Positions 17,489-30,380 of a stretch of DNA of 64,000 bases are shown one piece after another (the stretch's first letter is position 1; each line of letters opens with the position of its first letter). Below the pieces are notes generated by a model. It saw nothing but the letters and a program-made list of their open reading frames with translations, made no database searches and was not told where the DNA came from. The DNA lies in NCBI RefSeq assembly GCF_002944405.1, contig NZ_CP024307.1, forward strand, positions 3,453,001 through 3,517,000. The letters run 5' to 3'. Position numbers and translations under genes: made by a program. This stretch comes from Sinorhizobium fredii. GTDB lineage: Bacteria > Pseudomonadota > Alphaproteobacteria > Rhizobiales > Rhizobiaceae.

Positions 17489-18946
17489 TTACCTCGGCAG
17501 CACCGTCGATCCCATCAGCGCCTCGTCGATCGCCCGGGCCGCCTGCCGGCCTTCGCGGATCGCCCAGACGACGAGCGATTGGCCGCGGCGGACGTCGCCG
17601 GCTGTCCAGAGCTTGTCGACCGAGGTCCTGTAGTCCCGCTCGTTGGCCACGACGTTGGTCGAACCGCGCCGGTCGGTGTTCAGCGACAGCCTGTCAGCGA
17701 GGTCCTTGAGCACGCTGGTCGTGAACGGGCCGCGGAAGCCGATGGCGATGAAGGCGAGGTCCGCCTTGATGATGAACTCGGTACCGGCAATCGGCTTGCG
17801 CCGATCGTCCACCTGGCAGCACTTGACGCCCGTCAGGTTGCCGTCCTCGTCGCCGATGAATTCGAGCGTGGCGACCTGGAACTCGCGAACGGCACCCTCG
17901 GCCTGGCTCGATGAGGTGCGCATCTTCGTTGCCCAGAACGGCCAGACAGCGAGCTTGTCTTCCTTCTCCGGCGGCTGCGGGCGGATGTCGAGCTGCGTCA
18001 CCTTGACGGCACCCTGGCGGAAGGCCGTGCCGACGCAGTCGGACGCCGTGTCACCGCCGCCGACGACCACCACATGCTTGCCGCCGGCGAGGATAGGCTC
18101 GGACGGCCAGCCGACGCTGTCGATGTTCTCGCGGCCGACGCGGCGGTTCTGCTGCACCAGATAGGGCATGGCGTCGTGCACGCCGATGAACTCGACGCCC
18201 GGGATCCCAGCATCGCGCGGCGTTTCGGAGCCGCCGCAATAGAGCACCGCGTCGTGATCGTCGATGAGCGTTTGGACAGCCAGGTCGACGCCGACATTGA
18301 TGCCGCAGTGGAAGGTCACGCCTTCGCCCTTCATCTGTTCGACGCGGCGATCGATGAAGTTCTTCTCCATCTTGAAGTCCGGAATGCCGTAGCGCAGCAG
18401 CCCGCCGGGCTTCGATTCGCGCTCGTAGACATGAACCTCGTGGCCGGCGCGGGCAAGCTGCTGCGCAGCCGCCATGCCGGCCGGTCCAGAACCGATGATC
18501 GCGACCTTCTTGCCGGTCTTGGTAACGGCCGGCTGCGGCACGATGTAGCCCATCTCATAGGCTTTGTCGGCGATCGCCTGCTCGACCGTCTTGATCGCCA
18601 CCGGCACGTCCTCGAGGTTCAGCGTGCAGGCTTCCTCGCAGGGCGCCGGGCAGACGCGGCCGGTAAATTCCGGGAAGTTGTTGGTCGAATGCAGGTTGCG
18701 GATCGCCTCGTCCCAGTTGCCGTTATAGACGAGGTCGTTCCAGTCCGGGATCTGGTTGTGTACCGGACACCCGGTCGGCCCATGGCAGTAAGGGATGCCG
18801 CAGTCCATGCAGCGAGCGGCCTGCTTCTGCACTTCCTGGTCGGACATCGGAATGGTGAATTCACGAAAATGGCGGATGCGGTCGGACGCCGGCTGGTACT
18901 TCGCCACCTGCCGGTCGATCTCGAGAAATCCAGTAACCTTGCCCAT
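17489..18946 (-). CDS. gltD: Glutamate synthase (NADPH), small subunit
   Basis: 485 residues. The beta subunit of GOGAT passes electrons from NADPH via FAD and Fe-S clusters to GltB. N-terminal cluster cysteines are visible ([34 protein letters not shown]), followed by the FAD-binding [26 protein letters not shown] and the NADPH-binding [15 protein letters not shown]. The C-terminus has [24 protein letters not shown]. It is 99 nt downstream of gltB on the same strand, with a stem-loop between them. Intact and of normal length. Confidence 0.96.
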   Translation of the reverse strand: MGKVTGFLEIDRQVAKYQPASDRIRHFREFTIPMSDQEVQKQAARCMDCGIPYCHGPTGCPVHNQIPDWNDLVYNGNWDEAIRNLHSTNNFPEFTGRVCPAPCEEACTLNLEDVPVAIKTVEQAIADKAYEMGYIVPQPAVTKTGKKVAIIGSGPAGMAAAQQLARAGHEVHVYERESKPGGLLRYGIPDFKMEKNFIDRRVEQMKGEGVTFHCGINVGVDLAVQTLIDDHDAVLYCGGSETPRDAGIPGVEFIGVHDAMPYLVQQNRRVGRENIDSVGWPSEPILAGGKHVVVVGGGDTASDCVGTAFRQGAVKVTQLDIRPQPPEKEDKLAVWPFWATKMRTSSSQAEGAVREFQVATLEFIGDEDGNLTGVKCCQVDDRRKPIAGTEFIIKADLAFIAIGFRGPFTTSVLKDLADRLSLNTDRRGSTNVVANERDYRTSVDKLWTAGDVRRGQSLVVWAIREGRQAARAIDEALMGSTVLPR

Positions 18947-18998
18947 CTTACGATCCTGATATCTTCAAATCTGCACAGGCGCCCATGAGGCGCGTGGT

Positions 18999-19029
18999 GG
19001 CCCCCGTCACCGGGAACGGTTCGGGGGCC
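18999..19029 (-). promoter_or_regulatory. GC-rich stem-loop between gltB and gltD
   Basis: GGCCCCC / GGGGGCC with a 17-nt loop in the 99-nt gltB-gltD spacer. There is no T-run. It may act as an mRNA processing or stability element that sets the GltB:GltD ratio; that role is inference. Confidence 0.4.
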
Positions 19030-19045
19030 GCTGTCACAGGTGCCT

Positions 19046-23770
<4,725 letters not shown>

Positions 23771-24042
23771 CGTCGTCCCTCCTGTTGTACCCGGAAATCC
23801 GGGCATACCGCGGCCCGCGCGCCTAAGCCGCCTCGCGTTTTCGCATCGCGGCAAGCCGGGGCATTATCGTCGCATGATCCTGAGCAGGTCGCAAATGAAG
23901 CGCGGCCCATCAGGCACGAATGTCCGCGACCATGGTGATGGTAGGCGATAACAGCCGAATGAAACCCGGCGAAACCCCTTACGCTCCCCGCCCGAGGCCG
24001 CTTTTCGCGGCCCTTCCGGCGATTGTTCCGGTCCCTAGACCG

Positions 24043-24069
24043 AAATAGGACAGCAAACCTGTCCTATTT
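24043..24069. promoter_or_regulatory. Perfect 11-bp inverted repeat upstream of gltB
   Basis: AAATAGGACAG - 5 nt - CTGTCCTATTT, perfect in both arms, centred about 285 nt upstream of the gltB start. AT-rich outer and GGACAG inner bases look like a dimeric regulator site. There is no T-run on either side, so it is not an obvious terminator. The regulator is not identifiable from the sequence. Confidence 0.6.
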
Positions 24070-24251
24070 CATGCGTTCTATGCCAGAAAGCGCCCCCCTC
24101 CGCAAGGGGCATGGCCGCAAATAATGCTGGAGACTTTGCCGAACATTGCCAAAAATTTCGCCGGTTTGAAATAAAATTACGCGACGCCGTCGCTTTCTTC
24201 ACTTTGGTTTCAAACTGGTCTTCTGTTGGCATCGCCAAGAAGCTACCACAT

Positions 24252-24340
24252 GTCTCCTTAAATCGAACTCGGTTCAACGGACAAAGACATTGAAGTGCTA
24301 CAGCGGCCTTTGCGCGCGCGATAAACGCGCGGCGCTGTAG
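24252..24340 (+). repeat. Rhizobial repeat element, copy 1 (CTACAGC stem type)
   Basis: Starts TCTCCTTAAATCGAAC, then GTGCTACAGCGGCCTTTGCG and a nested stem: outer CTACAGCG / CGCTGTAG (24298-24305 with 24333-24340), inner CGCGCG / CGCGCG-type arms. A second copy lies at 28331-28427 in the same orientation with about the same modules. Together with the palindrome at 24043 this accounts for most of the 640-nt gltB/threonine aldolase intergenic region; I see no gene in it. Confidence 0.75.
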
Positions 24341-24414
24341 GCATTGTCTGGACGCCGAACTCGGCTATGGTCACCCCGAATCGGCCGCCGAGGCTGACAG
24401 ATAGGATGATTCTG

Positions 24415-25461
24415 ATGATATTTGCCTCCGACAACTGGGCTGGCGCTCATCCGGCCATTTCCGAAAACCTCGCCGCCGAAGCGCGGGGTTATGTTTCCGC
24501 CTACGGCACGAGCGAACTCGACCGGAATGTGGAAAAGCGCCTGTCGGAGATTTTCGAAACGGACGTGGCGGTGTTCTTCGTCGGCACCGGCACGGCGGCC
24601 AACGCGCTTGCGCTGGCGAGCACCAATCGGGCCGGAGGGGTCGCCTTCTGCCACCGCGAAGCGCATGTGAATGTGGACGAATGCGGCGCGCCGGAATTCT
24701 TCTCGCAGGGCGCCAGGCTGTGCCCGGTCGCCGGCGCGCGCGGCAAGATGGATGCGGCGCGGCTCGAGGCCGAGATCCGCCGCTTTCCGCCGGACGTCGT
24801 GCATGGCGGCCAGCCGATGGCGGTGACGCTGACGCAGGCGACGGAGAGCGGCACGGTCTATTCGCTCCCGGAGATCGAAGCGATCGCCTCGATCGCCAAG
24901 TCACACAGGCTGCCGCTGCACATGGACGGCGCGCGCTTCGCCAATGCCCTCGTTAGCCTCGACACAACCCCGGCCGAGATGACCTGGAAGCGCGGCGTCG
25001 ACCTTCTATCCTTCGGCGGCACGAAGAACGGCTGCTGGTGCGCCGAGGCGCTCATCCTCTTCGACCTGTCGAAGGCGCACGAGATGCACTTCCTACGCAA
25101 GCGGGCGGCCCAGCTTTTCTCGAAGTCCCGTTTCATCGCCGCCCAATTCGACGCTTATCTCAAGGGCGATCTATGGCTCGATCTCGCCCGCCATGCGAAT
25201 GGCATGGCCCGCCGCCTTGCGGAAGGAATCGCGGCTTCGGCCGTGAGCCGGCTCGCCTGGACGCCGGAGGCCAACGAAGTTTTCGTGATCCTGAAGCGCG
25301 ACGTGGCCGCGCGTCTGCAGGAGCAGGGGGCGGTCTTCTACGACTGGCCCGCGCCGCAAGACCTCTCCTCCAGCCTCGCCGCGGATGAAGGCCTCTACCG
25401 CCTCGTCACAAGCTTCGCGACGCGCGCCGATGACGTCGACCAGTTCATCGCGGCCTGCTGA
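24415..25461 (+). CDS. Low-specificity L-threonine aldolase
   Basis: About 348 residues, a PLP-dependent fold-type I enzyme that cleaves L-threonine/L-allo-threonine to glycine and acetaldehyde. Family blocks: IFASDNWAGAHPAI at the start, VFFVGTGTAANALAL, EAHVNVDECGAPEFF, LPLHMDGARFANALV and the PLP-lysine motif LLSFGGTKNGCWCAEALI. In-frame ATGs at 24406 and further upstream exist; ATG 24415 is chosen because homologues begin with the FASDNWAGxHP block. Beta-elimination on related substrates cannot be excluded. It stands alone and is convergent with the small heat-shock gene. Confidence 0.88.
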   Translation: MIFASDNWAGAHPAISENLAAEARGYVSAYGTSELDRNVEKRLSEIFETDVAVFFVGTGTAANALALASTNRAGGVAFCHREAHVNVDECGAPEFFSQGARLCPVAGARGKMDAARLEAEIRRFPPDVVHGGQPMAVTLTQATESGTVYSLPEIEAIASIAKSHRLPLHMDGARFANALVSLDTTPAEMTWKRGVDLLSFGGTKNGCWCAEALILFDLSKAHEMHFLRKRAAQLFSKSRFIAAQFDAYLKGDLWLDLARHANGMARRLAEGIAASAVSRLAWTPEANEVFVILKRDVAARLQEQGAVFYDWPAPQDLSSSLAADEGLYRLVTSFATRADDVDQFIAAC

Positions 25462-25490
25462 ACAAGGGAATGCGCGGCAGAAATGCCCAT

Positions 25491-25520
25491 GAAAAAACGG
25501 CGCCCCGAGGGACGCCGTCT
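25491..25520 (-). terminator. Terminator of the Hsp20 gene
   Basis: ACGGCG / CGCCGT stem with a 10-nt loop; read on the minus strand it ends in CGTTTTTTC. It probably also stops plus-strand transcription from the aldolase gene. Confidence 0.75.
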
Positions 25521-25541
25521 TTGATGGTCTAATGATGGACG

Positions 25542-26003
25542 TTAGGCCGTCTGCGCCTCGATCTGCTTCGGCTGGGAAGAGACCGAAGTGATCTCGATGC
25601 GACGCGGCTTGGCAGCTTCCGGAATCTCACGCACGAGATCGACGTGAAGCAGGCCGTTCTTCAGCGAAGCAGCTCGGATCTCGACATGGTCGGCAAGCTG
25701 GAAGCGGCGCTCGAAGGCCCGCTTGGCGATGCCGCGATGGAGAAACTGGCTTTCCTCACCCTTCTCCTCGCTCTTCTCGCCCTTGATCGTCAGCGTATTC
25801 TCGCGCGCTTCGACCGAAAGCTCGCTTTCGTCGAAGCCGGCAACGGCCATGGTGATACGGTAGGCGTTTTCGCCGGTCCGCTCGATGTTGTAGGGCGGAT
25901 AGGTCTGCGCCTGATCGGGCTGGCCCAGGCTGTCAAGCATGGTGAACAGGCGATCGAAGCCGACGGTGGAGCGGTAAAGGGGGGAAAAGTCAAAGTGACG
26001 CAT
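25542..26003 (-). CDS. Small heat-shock protein, IbpA/Hsp20 class A
   Basis: 153 residues. N-terminus MRHFDFSPLYRSTVGFDRLFTMLD is the rhizobial class A sHsp (IbpA-like) signature. The alpha-crystallin domain covers about residues 38-130 (YPPYNIERTGENAYRITMAVAGFDESELSV, LKNGLLHVDLVREIPE); the IXI-like motif is in IEITS. ATP-independent holdase preventing aggregation of unfolded proteins. The frame is open upstream, but ATG 26003 with AGGAGGA at good spacing begins the conserved N-terminus. An RpoH-type promoter and a ROSE-type thermometer lie upstream, so both transcription and translation should respond to heat. Confidence 0.93.
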   Translation of the reverse strand: MRHFDFSPLYRSTVGFDRLFTMLDSLGQPDQAQTYPPYNIERTGENAYRITMAVAGFDESELSVEARENTLTIKGEKSEEKGEESQFLHRGIAKRAFERRFQLADHVEIRAASLKNGLLHVDLVREIPEAAKPRRIEITSVSSQPKQIEAQTA

Positions 26004-26100
26004 GGTGTCCTCCTTCAAGAGCAACGGTTTGCGATGTCTGGCCTGCCGCCCCATAAGGCTGCGGCATGACCGGTGAGCGGACCCGTCTTCGGCGCCCGCA
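26004..26100 (-). promoter_or_regulatory. ROSE-type RNA thermometer in the 5' UTR of Hsp20
   Basis: Just before the ATG the mRNA reads UUGCUCUU-GA-AGGAGGA (core 26008-26024). Folding gives the ROSE signature: the UUGCU strand opposes the Shine-Dalgarno AGGA with C-G and U-A pairs and a single G-G mispair, burying the ribosome site at low temperature. More structure (GC-rich arms) precedes it in the about 97-nt leader between the predicted RpoH promoter and the ATG. Established for rhizobial sHsp genes; seen here directly in the sequence. Confidence 0.78.
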
Positions 26101-26106
26101 GCCAAA

Positions 26107-26135
26107 ACATGGGAGCGCTTTCGCATGAGTTCAAG
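26107..26135 (-). promoter_or_regulatory. RpoH (sigma-32) promoter of Hsp20
   Basis: Minus strand CTTGAA - 17 nt - CCATGT matches the alphaproteobacterial RpoH pattern CTTGAA-N17-CCANNT. It places transcription start about 95 nt before the ATG. Confidence 0.72.
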
Positions 26136-26215
26136 GGCCGACCTGGCCACATTGGTGAACGGCAAATGAACGACGGGTTCGGCCGCCGTTCAGCCTCGCG
26201 CAGCTAAAACAGACA

Positions 26216-26318
26216 CACTGGGTGGAAGCGCCCAGGGCTGAAGCGACATGTCCCTTCTCCTTCAGCGGCCGGAAGCGGTGATCGTCCGGATTTCATCCGC
26301 CGCTTCCGGCTTTTTTCT
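26216..26318 (+). ncRNA. Candidate structured small RNA ending in an orphan terminator
   Basis: Three hairpins follow each other on the plus strand in a region with no plus-strand gene upstream: CTGGG / CCCAG (26218-26235), GCTGAAG / CTTCAGC (26237-26266), and an 11-bp perfect GCCGGAAGCGG / CCGCTTCCGGC stem (26268-26310) followed by TTTTTTCTTT, a textbook intrinsic terminator. The upstream neighbour is transcribed away, and the next gene starts about 65 nt after the terminator. It could instead be an attenuating leader of the alpha/beta hydrolase gene. I see no clear promoter. Confidence 0.55.
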
Positions 26319-26385
26319 TTGACGTGGGCAGGACTGCCGCCTATCCCTAAACTATCTCGACTTCGTTTCCTCGGCCGCGCGCTTA

Positions 26386-27369
26386 ATGACGACGATCCTT
26401 CATTCCACGCCGGATAATCCGATACCGGGCAAGCCCCGGGTGGGCTTTTTGGACGGCGCCGGCGACCGCAAGATCCGCTACGCCGTCTTCAAGGCGAACG
26501 CGCCGGTCACGCGCGGCACGATTGTGCTCCTGCAGGGGCGCAACGAGTCGATCGAGAAATACTTCGAAACGATCGGCGATCTCACGGCGGCCGGTTTCTG
26601 GGTCGCGACCTTCGACTGGCGCGGTCAGGGTGGATCCGAACGGCTGCTGCCGCAGCCGGGCCGCGGCCACGTGGAGCATTTTGCCGACTACGAGCGCGAT
26701 CTGTCGATATTCCTGGAGCAGATCGTCCTGCCCGACACGCGCCTGCCCTTTTCCATTGTCGCCCATTCGATGGGGGCGCTCGTCGCCCTGTCGCTGGCGC
26801 CGATGCTGGCAAGCCGTATCGACCGAATGGTGCTGCTGGCCCCATTTCTGGGCTTGAGCGGCCAGGCGATCGGCGAGCCCGGCATAGTCGCGATCGCCAC
26901 GGCAATGCGCTGGTTCGGCCTCGGCAACCTGCCGGTGCGCGGCGACAAGGAGCGCCAGTCTCCCTTCAGGAACAACCCGCTGACCTCGGACAGCCGGCGT
27001 TATGCCCGCAACCTTGCCGTCATCGACGCCTGTCCGCATTTGCGCATCGGGCCGCCGACCGGCCGCTGGTTGAGCGAAGCGTTCCGGGTGATCAGGCGCA
27101 CGACGCGCCGCGAGCACCTCACGAGGATAATCGTGCCGACGGTCATCCTGGCGCCGACGGCCGACGGCCTCGTGCCCTATCTCGCCATGGAATATCTCGC
27201 CAGCAATTTCCGCGCCGGCCATTTGATCCCGATCGACGGGGCGCGCCACGAGCTCTTCCAGGAAGCCGACCGCTACCGCGCCCAGGCGCTCGCCGCCATT
27301 CTGGCCTTCCTGCCGGGGACCGACGCCGAGGAAATCGACCTTTCGCCGCAGACGATGGAAGATGCGTAA
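26386..27369 (+). CDS. Alpha/beta hydrolase, lysophospholipase/monoacylglycerol lipase-like (PldB family)
   Basis: 327 residues. The fold is typical of serine aminopeptidase S33/hydrolase_4: GTIVLLQGRNESIEKYFETIGDLTAAGFWVATFDWRGQGGSER, nucleophile elbow VAHSMGALVAL with Ser128, VPTVILAPTADGLV with the acid region, and ARHELFQEADRYR with the catalytic His. No signal peptide is seen, so cytosolic. Likely hydrolyses lysophospholipids or monoacylglycerols; substrate is inference. It is preceded by a terminator-ended RNA structure that may influence its transcription. Confidence 0.85.
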   Translation: MTTILHSTPDNPIPGKPRVGFLDGAGDRKIRYAVFKANAPVTRGTIVLLQGRNESIEKYFETIGDLTAAGFWVATFDWRGQGGSERLLPQPGRGHVEHFADYERDLSIFLEQIVLPDTRLPFSIVAHSMGALVALSLAPMLASRIDRMVLLAPFLGLSGQAIGEPGIVAIATAMRWFGLGNLPVRGDKERQSPFRNNPLTSDSRRYARNLAVIDACPHLRIGPPTGRWLSEAFRVIRRTTRREHLTRIIVPTVILAPTADGLVPYLAMEYLASNFRAGHLIPIDGARHELFQEADRYRAQALAAILAFLPGTDAEEIDLSPQTMEDA

Positions 27370-27438
27370 CTCATTGCATGTCGCCCACAAATGTGGGCAG
27401 CAGCTTTGAGGTAACGACATGCACAAAGCGGGCGCGTT

Positions 27439-28215
27439 TTAGCGCGCTCGCAACGTCTCCAGCGCCTGCGCATGTAGCTCCGGGCTGCCCGCGGCGATGA
27501 TCTCGCCGCCCATTTCCGCCGGACCGCCCTGCCAGTCGGTGATGATGCCGCCCGCCTGTTCGATTAGCGGAATGAGGCCGCCGACATCGTAGGGCTTCAG
27601 GCCGCATTCAATGACGAGATCGACATGGCCGGCCGCAAGCAGTGCGAAGGCGTAGCAATCGCATCCGTAGCGGAAGAGCCGCACCTTGGCCTGCAGCGCT
27701 TCGAAGCGCTCCTTGAGATCGCCGGTATAGAGATGCGGCGAGGTGGTGAACAGGACAGCATCGGAAAGCGCGTCGCAGGCACGCGCGGACAGCACCTTCT
27801 CGCCACCGGGGCCCCGATAGATCGCTTTCTCGCCGTCGGCGAAATAGCGCTCGCCGGTGAAGGGCTGGTCCATCAGCCCCATGATCGCCTTGCCGTGGCG
27901 ATAGAGGCCGATCAGCGTTCCCCAGACCGGCAATCCGGAAATGAAGGCACGCGTTCCGTCGATCGGATCGATCACCCAGACATGTTCGCGGTCGAGGCCG
28001 ATATTGCCGTGCTCTTCGCCGAGGATACCATGCTCAGGGAACGCGGCTTCGATCAATCGCCGGATGGCCGCCTCGGCCGACTGATCGGCTTCGGTGACGG
28101 GATCGAATCCGCCTTCGAGCTTGTTGACGACGCTCGTGCCCGTGCGGAAGCGCGGCAGGGTTTCCGCCTTGGCGGCATCGGCGAGGCGGTCGAAGAAGGA
28201 ACGGTCGGGCAGCAT
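27439..28215 (-). CDS. hisN: Histidinol-phosphatase, inositol monophosphatase family
   Basis: 258 residues. IMPase-family Mg-dependent phosphatase: FDPVTEADQSAE, GEEHG (metal ligand Glu), VWVIDPIDGTRAFISGLPVWGTLIGL (Asp83/Asp86 with the DPxDGT signature) and KPYDVGGLIPLIEQAGGIITDWQG near the C-terminus. The TRAFISGxPxWGTLI form is characteristic of the HisN-type histidinol-phosphatase group (histidine biosynthesis, histidinol phosphate to histidinol), as opposed to SuhB-type inositol phosphatases. It is transcribed alone on the minus strand. Confidence 0.85.
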   Translation of the reverse strand: MLPDRSFFDRLADAAKAETLPRFRTGTSVVNKLEGGFDPVTEADQSAEAAIRRLIEAAFPEHGILGEEHGNIGLDREHVWVIDPIDGTRAFISGLPVWGTLIGLYRHGKAIMGLMDQPFTGERYFADGEKAIYRGPGGEKVLSARACDALSDAVLFTTSPHLYTGDLKERFEALQAKVRLFRYGCDCYAFALLAAGHVDLVIECGLKPYDVGGLIPLIEQAGGIITDWQGGPAEMGGEIIAAGSPELHAQALETLRAR

Positions 28216-28330
28216 GTCACTCTCTTGAGGCGAGAAGGAAGTTCATTCTGAATAGAGGAAATCTGCCGAAAGGCAACGCTTGCGCCGGGCGCTCGCAGCT
28301 GCGGTGCCAAGACACGCTCGCCTACTGCCT

Positions 28331-28427
28331 GTCTCCTTAATCGACCCGATTCAAGGAGAAAGACATGCGGCAAATTCAAAGTGCTACAGCAACCTTTGCG
28401 CGTCTGATAAGACGCGCGGCGCTGTAG
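28331..28427 (+). repeat. Rhizobial repeat element, copy 2 (CTACAGC stem type)
   Basis: GTCTCCTTAATCGACCCG..., AAGTGCTACAGCAACCTTTGCG, inner stem GCGCGTC / GACGCGC (28398-28404 with 28411-28417) and outer CTACAGC / GCTGTAG (28384-28390 with 28421-28427). It is homologous in layout and sequence to the element at 24252-24340, and it ends four bases before the TTGACA preceding a small RNA candidate. Confidence 0.75.
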
Positions 28428-28439
28428 AAACTTGACAAT

Positions 28440-28545
28440 TGTGCAGTGCAATATTAAAGTTTCCTGGCAGTCACGAGTGGCTGCAAATACCCTCCTTGGG
28501 TGTTTCCTCCCTAGACTTGACCGCGCCATTGGCGCGGTTCTTTTT
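28440..28545 (+). ncRNA. Candidate trans-acting sRNA with CCUCC anti-Shine-Dalgarno loops (alpha-r14-like)
   Basis: Plus-strand unit between two minus-strand genes. TTGACA at 28432 is a possible -35. Three hairpins follow: CAGTCAC / GTGGCTG (28468-28483, one U-G pair), ACCC-TCCTT-GGGT (28489-28501), then a single-stranded stretch TGTTTCCTCCCTAGAC, and a terminator ACCGCGCC-ATT-GGCGCGGT (28520-28538) ending in TCTTTTT. CCTCC in the loop and CCTCCC in the linker can pair with ribosome-binding sites. The architecture recalls the alphaproteobacterial alpha-r14 sRNA family; family assignment is from memory. Transcript start is uncertain. Confidence 0.72.
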
Positions 28546-28560
28546 AAGGGCAAGAGCAGG

Positions 28561-29442
28561 CTATTCCGCGGCAAGCGGCAGATAGGCGCCGTAATCCTCG
28601 ACATGGCGCGCCAGACCTGCGACGAACGTCGCAAGATCGGTTTCCAGGGCGGCAAATCCCGGCTTTTTGACCAGCGTCGCCTCGTCGATATAGAGGCTGC
28701 GGTTGATCTCGATCTGAAGCGCGTGTAGCCCCCGCGTCGGCCGGCCATAATGTTCGGTGATGAAGCCGCCGGCATAGGGCTTGTTGCGCGTCACCGCATA
28801 GCCGAGCTGCTCCAGGAGTTCGACCGCAAAGCGCGACAGTTCCGCCGCGGCGCTCGTTCCATAGCGGTCGCCGATGATGAAATCCGGTCGCTGGCCGCTT
28901 CCTGCCAGGTGAACGTTGCCGGGCATCGAGTGGCAGTCGATGAGCACCGCCATGCCGAACTGGACATGGGTGCGGGCGATCAGCTTCCGGAGCGTCGCAT
29001 GGTAGGGCTTGTAGATCGATTCGATCCGCGCCAGCGCCTCCTCGACGGGCACGCGGCTGCGATAGATTTCCATATTCTCGGCGACCAGCCGCGGCACCGT
29101 GCCGAGCCCGCCTGCGACCCGCATCGAGCTGATATTGGCGTGGGGCGGCAGCGCCCCCTCGAACATGCGCGGATCGAGCTCGTAAGGTTCGCGGTTGACG
29201 TCGAGAAAGGCACGCGGGAAATGGGCCCTCAGCAGCGGCGCTCCAAGGAGCGTGGCGCTTTGGAAGAGTTCGTCGACGAAGTGATCCTCGGACCGCCGAA
29301 TCGAATGCGCATCGAGCCGCGACTGATCGAGAAAGGATTGGGGATAGTAGCGCCCGCTATGCGGTGAGTTGAACACGAGGGGGATCCGCTGGCTCGCGGG
29401 TTCCAAGACCTCGAACACGTCCCACTCGGCCACTTCCCCCAT
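28561..29442 (-). CDS. N-formylglutamate amidohydrolase family protein
   Basis: About 293 residues. FGase-family blocks: PLVFNSPHSGRYYP at the N-terminus (metal-binding PHSG), RSEDHFVDELFQ, RAHFPRAFLDVNREPYELDP, VLIDCHSMPG and ALQIEINRSLYID. The family hydrolyses N-formyl-L-glutamate to formate and glutamate, last step of one histidine-degradation route, but no hut genes adjoin and many paralogues act on other N-acyl amino acids. ATG 29442 follows an AAGGG element; an in-frame ATG 14 codons upstream lacks one. It is divergent from cpdR. Confidence 0.8.
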   Translation of the reverse strand: MGEVAEWDVFEVLEPASQRIPLVFNSPHSGRYYPQSFLDQSRLDAHSIRRSEDHFVDELFQSATLLGAPLLRAHFPRAFLDVNREPYELDPRMFEGALPPHANISSMRVAGGLGTVPRLVAENMEIYRSRVPVEEALARIESIYKPYHATLRKLIARTHVQFGMAVLIDCHSMPGNVHLAGSGQRPDFIIGDRYGTSAAAELSRFAVELLEQLGYAVTRNKPYAGGFITEHYGRPTRGLHALQIEINRSLYIDEATLVKKPGFAALETDLATFVAGLARHVEDYGAYLPLAAE

Positions 29443-29632
29443 CTGAACCCTTTTACCATATGCGGATCTTGCTGTTTTGATCATGTTGCCAGTTGGCCGC
29501 CTCTGTGTCCATAGTGGCCTCCCGTCGGTTCCGGGGGTTGACCCCTGCCGTTCACCGGATATTTACGCTGTTGCGGTTTGCTAGGCTGCCGCATCCCACA
29601 AGCATCGAAAAGAAGTAGCCACGGCCGAATTC

Positions 29633-29995
29633 ATGACTGCGAAAATCCTCCTTGCCGAAGACGACAACGACATGCGCCGCTTCCTCGTGAAGGCGTTGGA
29701 AAAGGCCGGCTACAAGGTCCTGTCCTACGACAACGGCGCCAGCGCCTATGACCGGCTGCGCGAAGAGCCCTTTTCGCTGCTGCTGACCGATATCGTTATG
29801 CCCGAGATGGACGGCATCGAGCTCGCCCGCCGGGCGACCGAGCTCGACCCGGACCTGAAGGTCATGTTCATCACCGGCTTTGCCGCCGTCGCGCTCAATC
29901 CCGACTCGAAGGCCCCGAAGGACGCCAAGGTCCTTTCGAAGCCCTTCCACCTTCGCGACCTCGTCGACGAGGTCAACAAGATGCTGGCTGCCTGA
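29633..29995 (+). CDS. cpdR: Response regulator CpdR, single receiver domain
   Basis: 120 residues, receiver domain only. The acidic pair is in LLAEDDND, the phospho-acceptor is Asp53 (LLLTDIVMPEMDG), then the Thr switch (MFITGFAAVAL) and Lys (VLSKPFHLRDLV). Sequence and length match CpdR, which in its unphosphorylated state delivers ClpXP to substrates such as CtrA pathway factors; phosphorylation through the CckA-ChpT phosphorelay inactivates it. In Sinorhizobium it is needed for cell-cycle control and symbiosis. It stands alone, just upstream of tRNA-Val. Confidence 0.93.
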   Translation: MTAKILLAEDDNDMRRFLVKALEKAGYKVLSYDNGASAYDRLREEPFSLLLTDIVMPEMDGIELARRATELDPDLKVMFITGFAAVALNPDSKAPKDAKVLSKPFHLRDLVDEVNKMLAA

Positions 29996-30297
29996 GACCC
30001 CCCAAGCGGTTTCCCTATCTGTCAAAACGGCTGGCCAAGCCGATCTGCTTGATCGGCTTCCGCTTGCGCTTTGCCCCGCCAGAATTCGCAAGCCGCGCGT
30101 CACGCTGCCCGTTCCTCCGGCAGCAACCTCTGTTATTTCAATCATTTAGCTGCCCGATGCGCCCGCAGCGGGCTAAAGGCCGAACGCGCGCCCATCGAAG
30201 TCCCGCCCCACCGGCACCTTCGAACTTTCTGTCAAAAAACCTTCGAAAAGCCTATTGACGCGCACGCCGGTTTTATGGTCTATGCGCCGCATCGGAT
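29996..30297. other. Intergenic region between cpdR and tRNA-Val
   Basis: A 9-bp perfect inverted repeat (AAGCCGATC / GATCGGCTT, 30037-30059) lies 40 nt after cpdR and may be its terminator, although no T-run follows. The rest must carry the tRNA promoter. A CTATTGACG sequence near 30251 is a possible -35, with TTTTATGGTCTAT downstream. No gene is seen. Confidence 0.45.
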
Positions 30298-30372
<75 letters not shown>

Positions 30373-30380
30373 TCCTTTTC

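Noticed and set aside
24035..24277. Minus-strand frame of 80 codons in the gltB leader
   Set aside because: It contains the palindrome at 24043 and has no homology or ribosome site; treated as non-coding.
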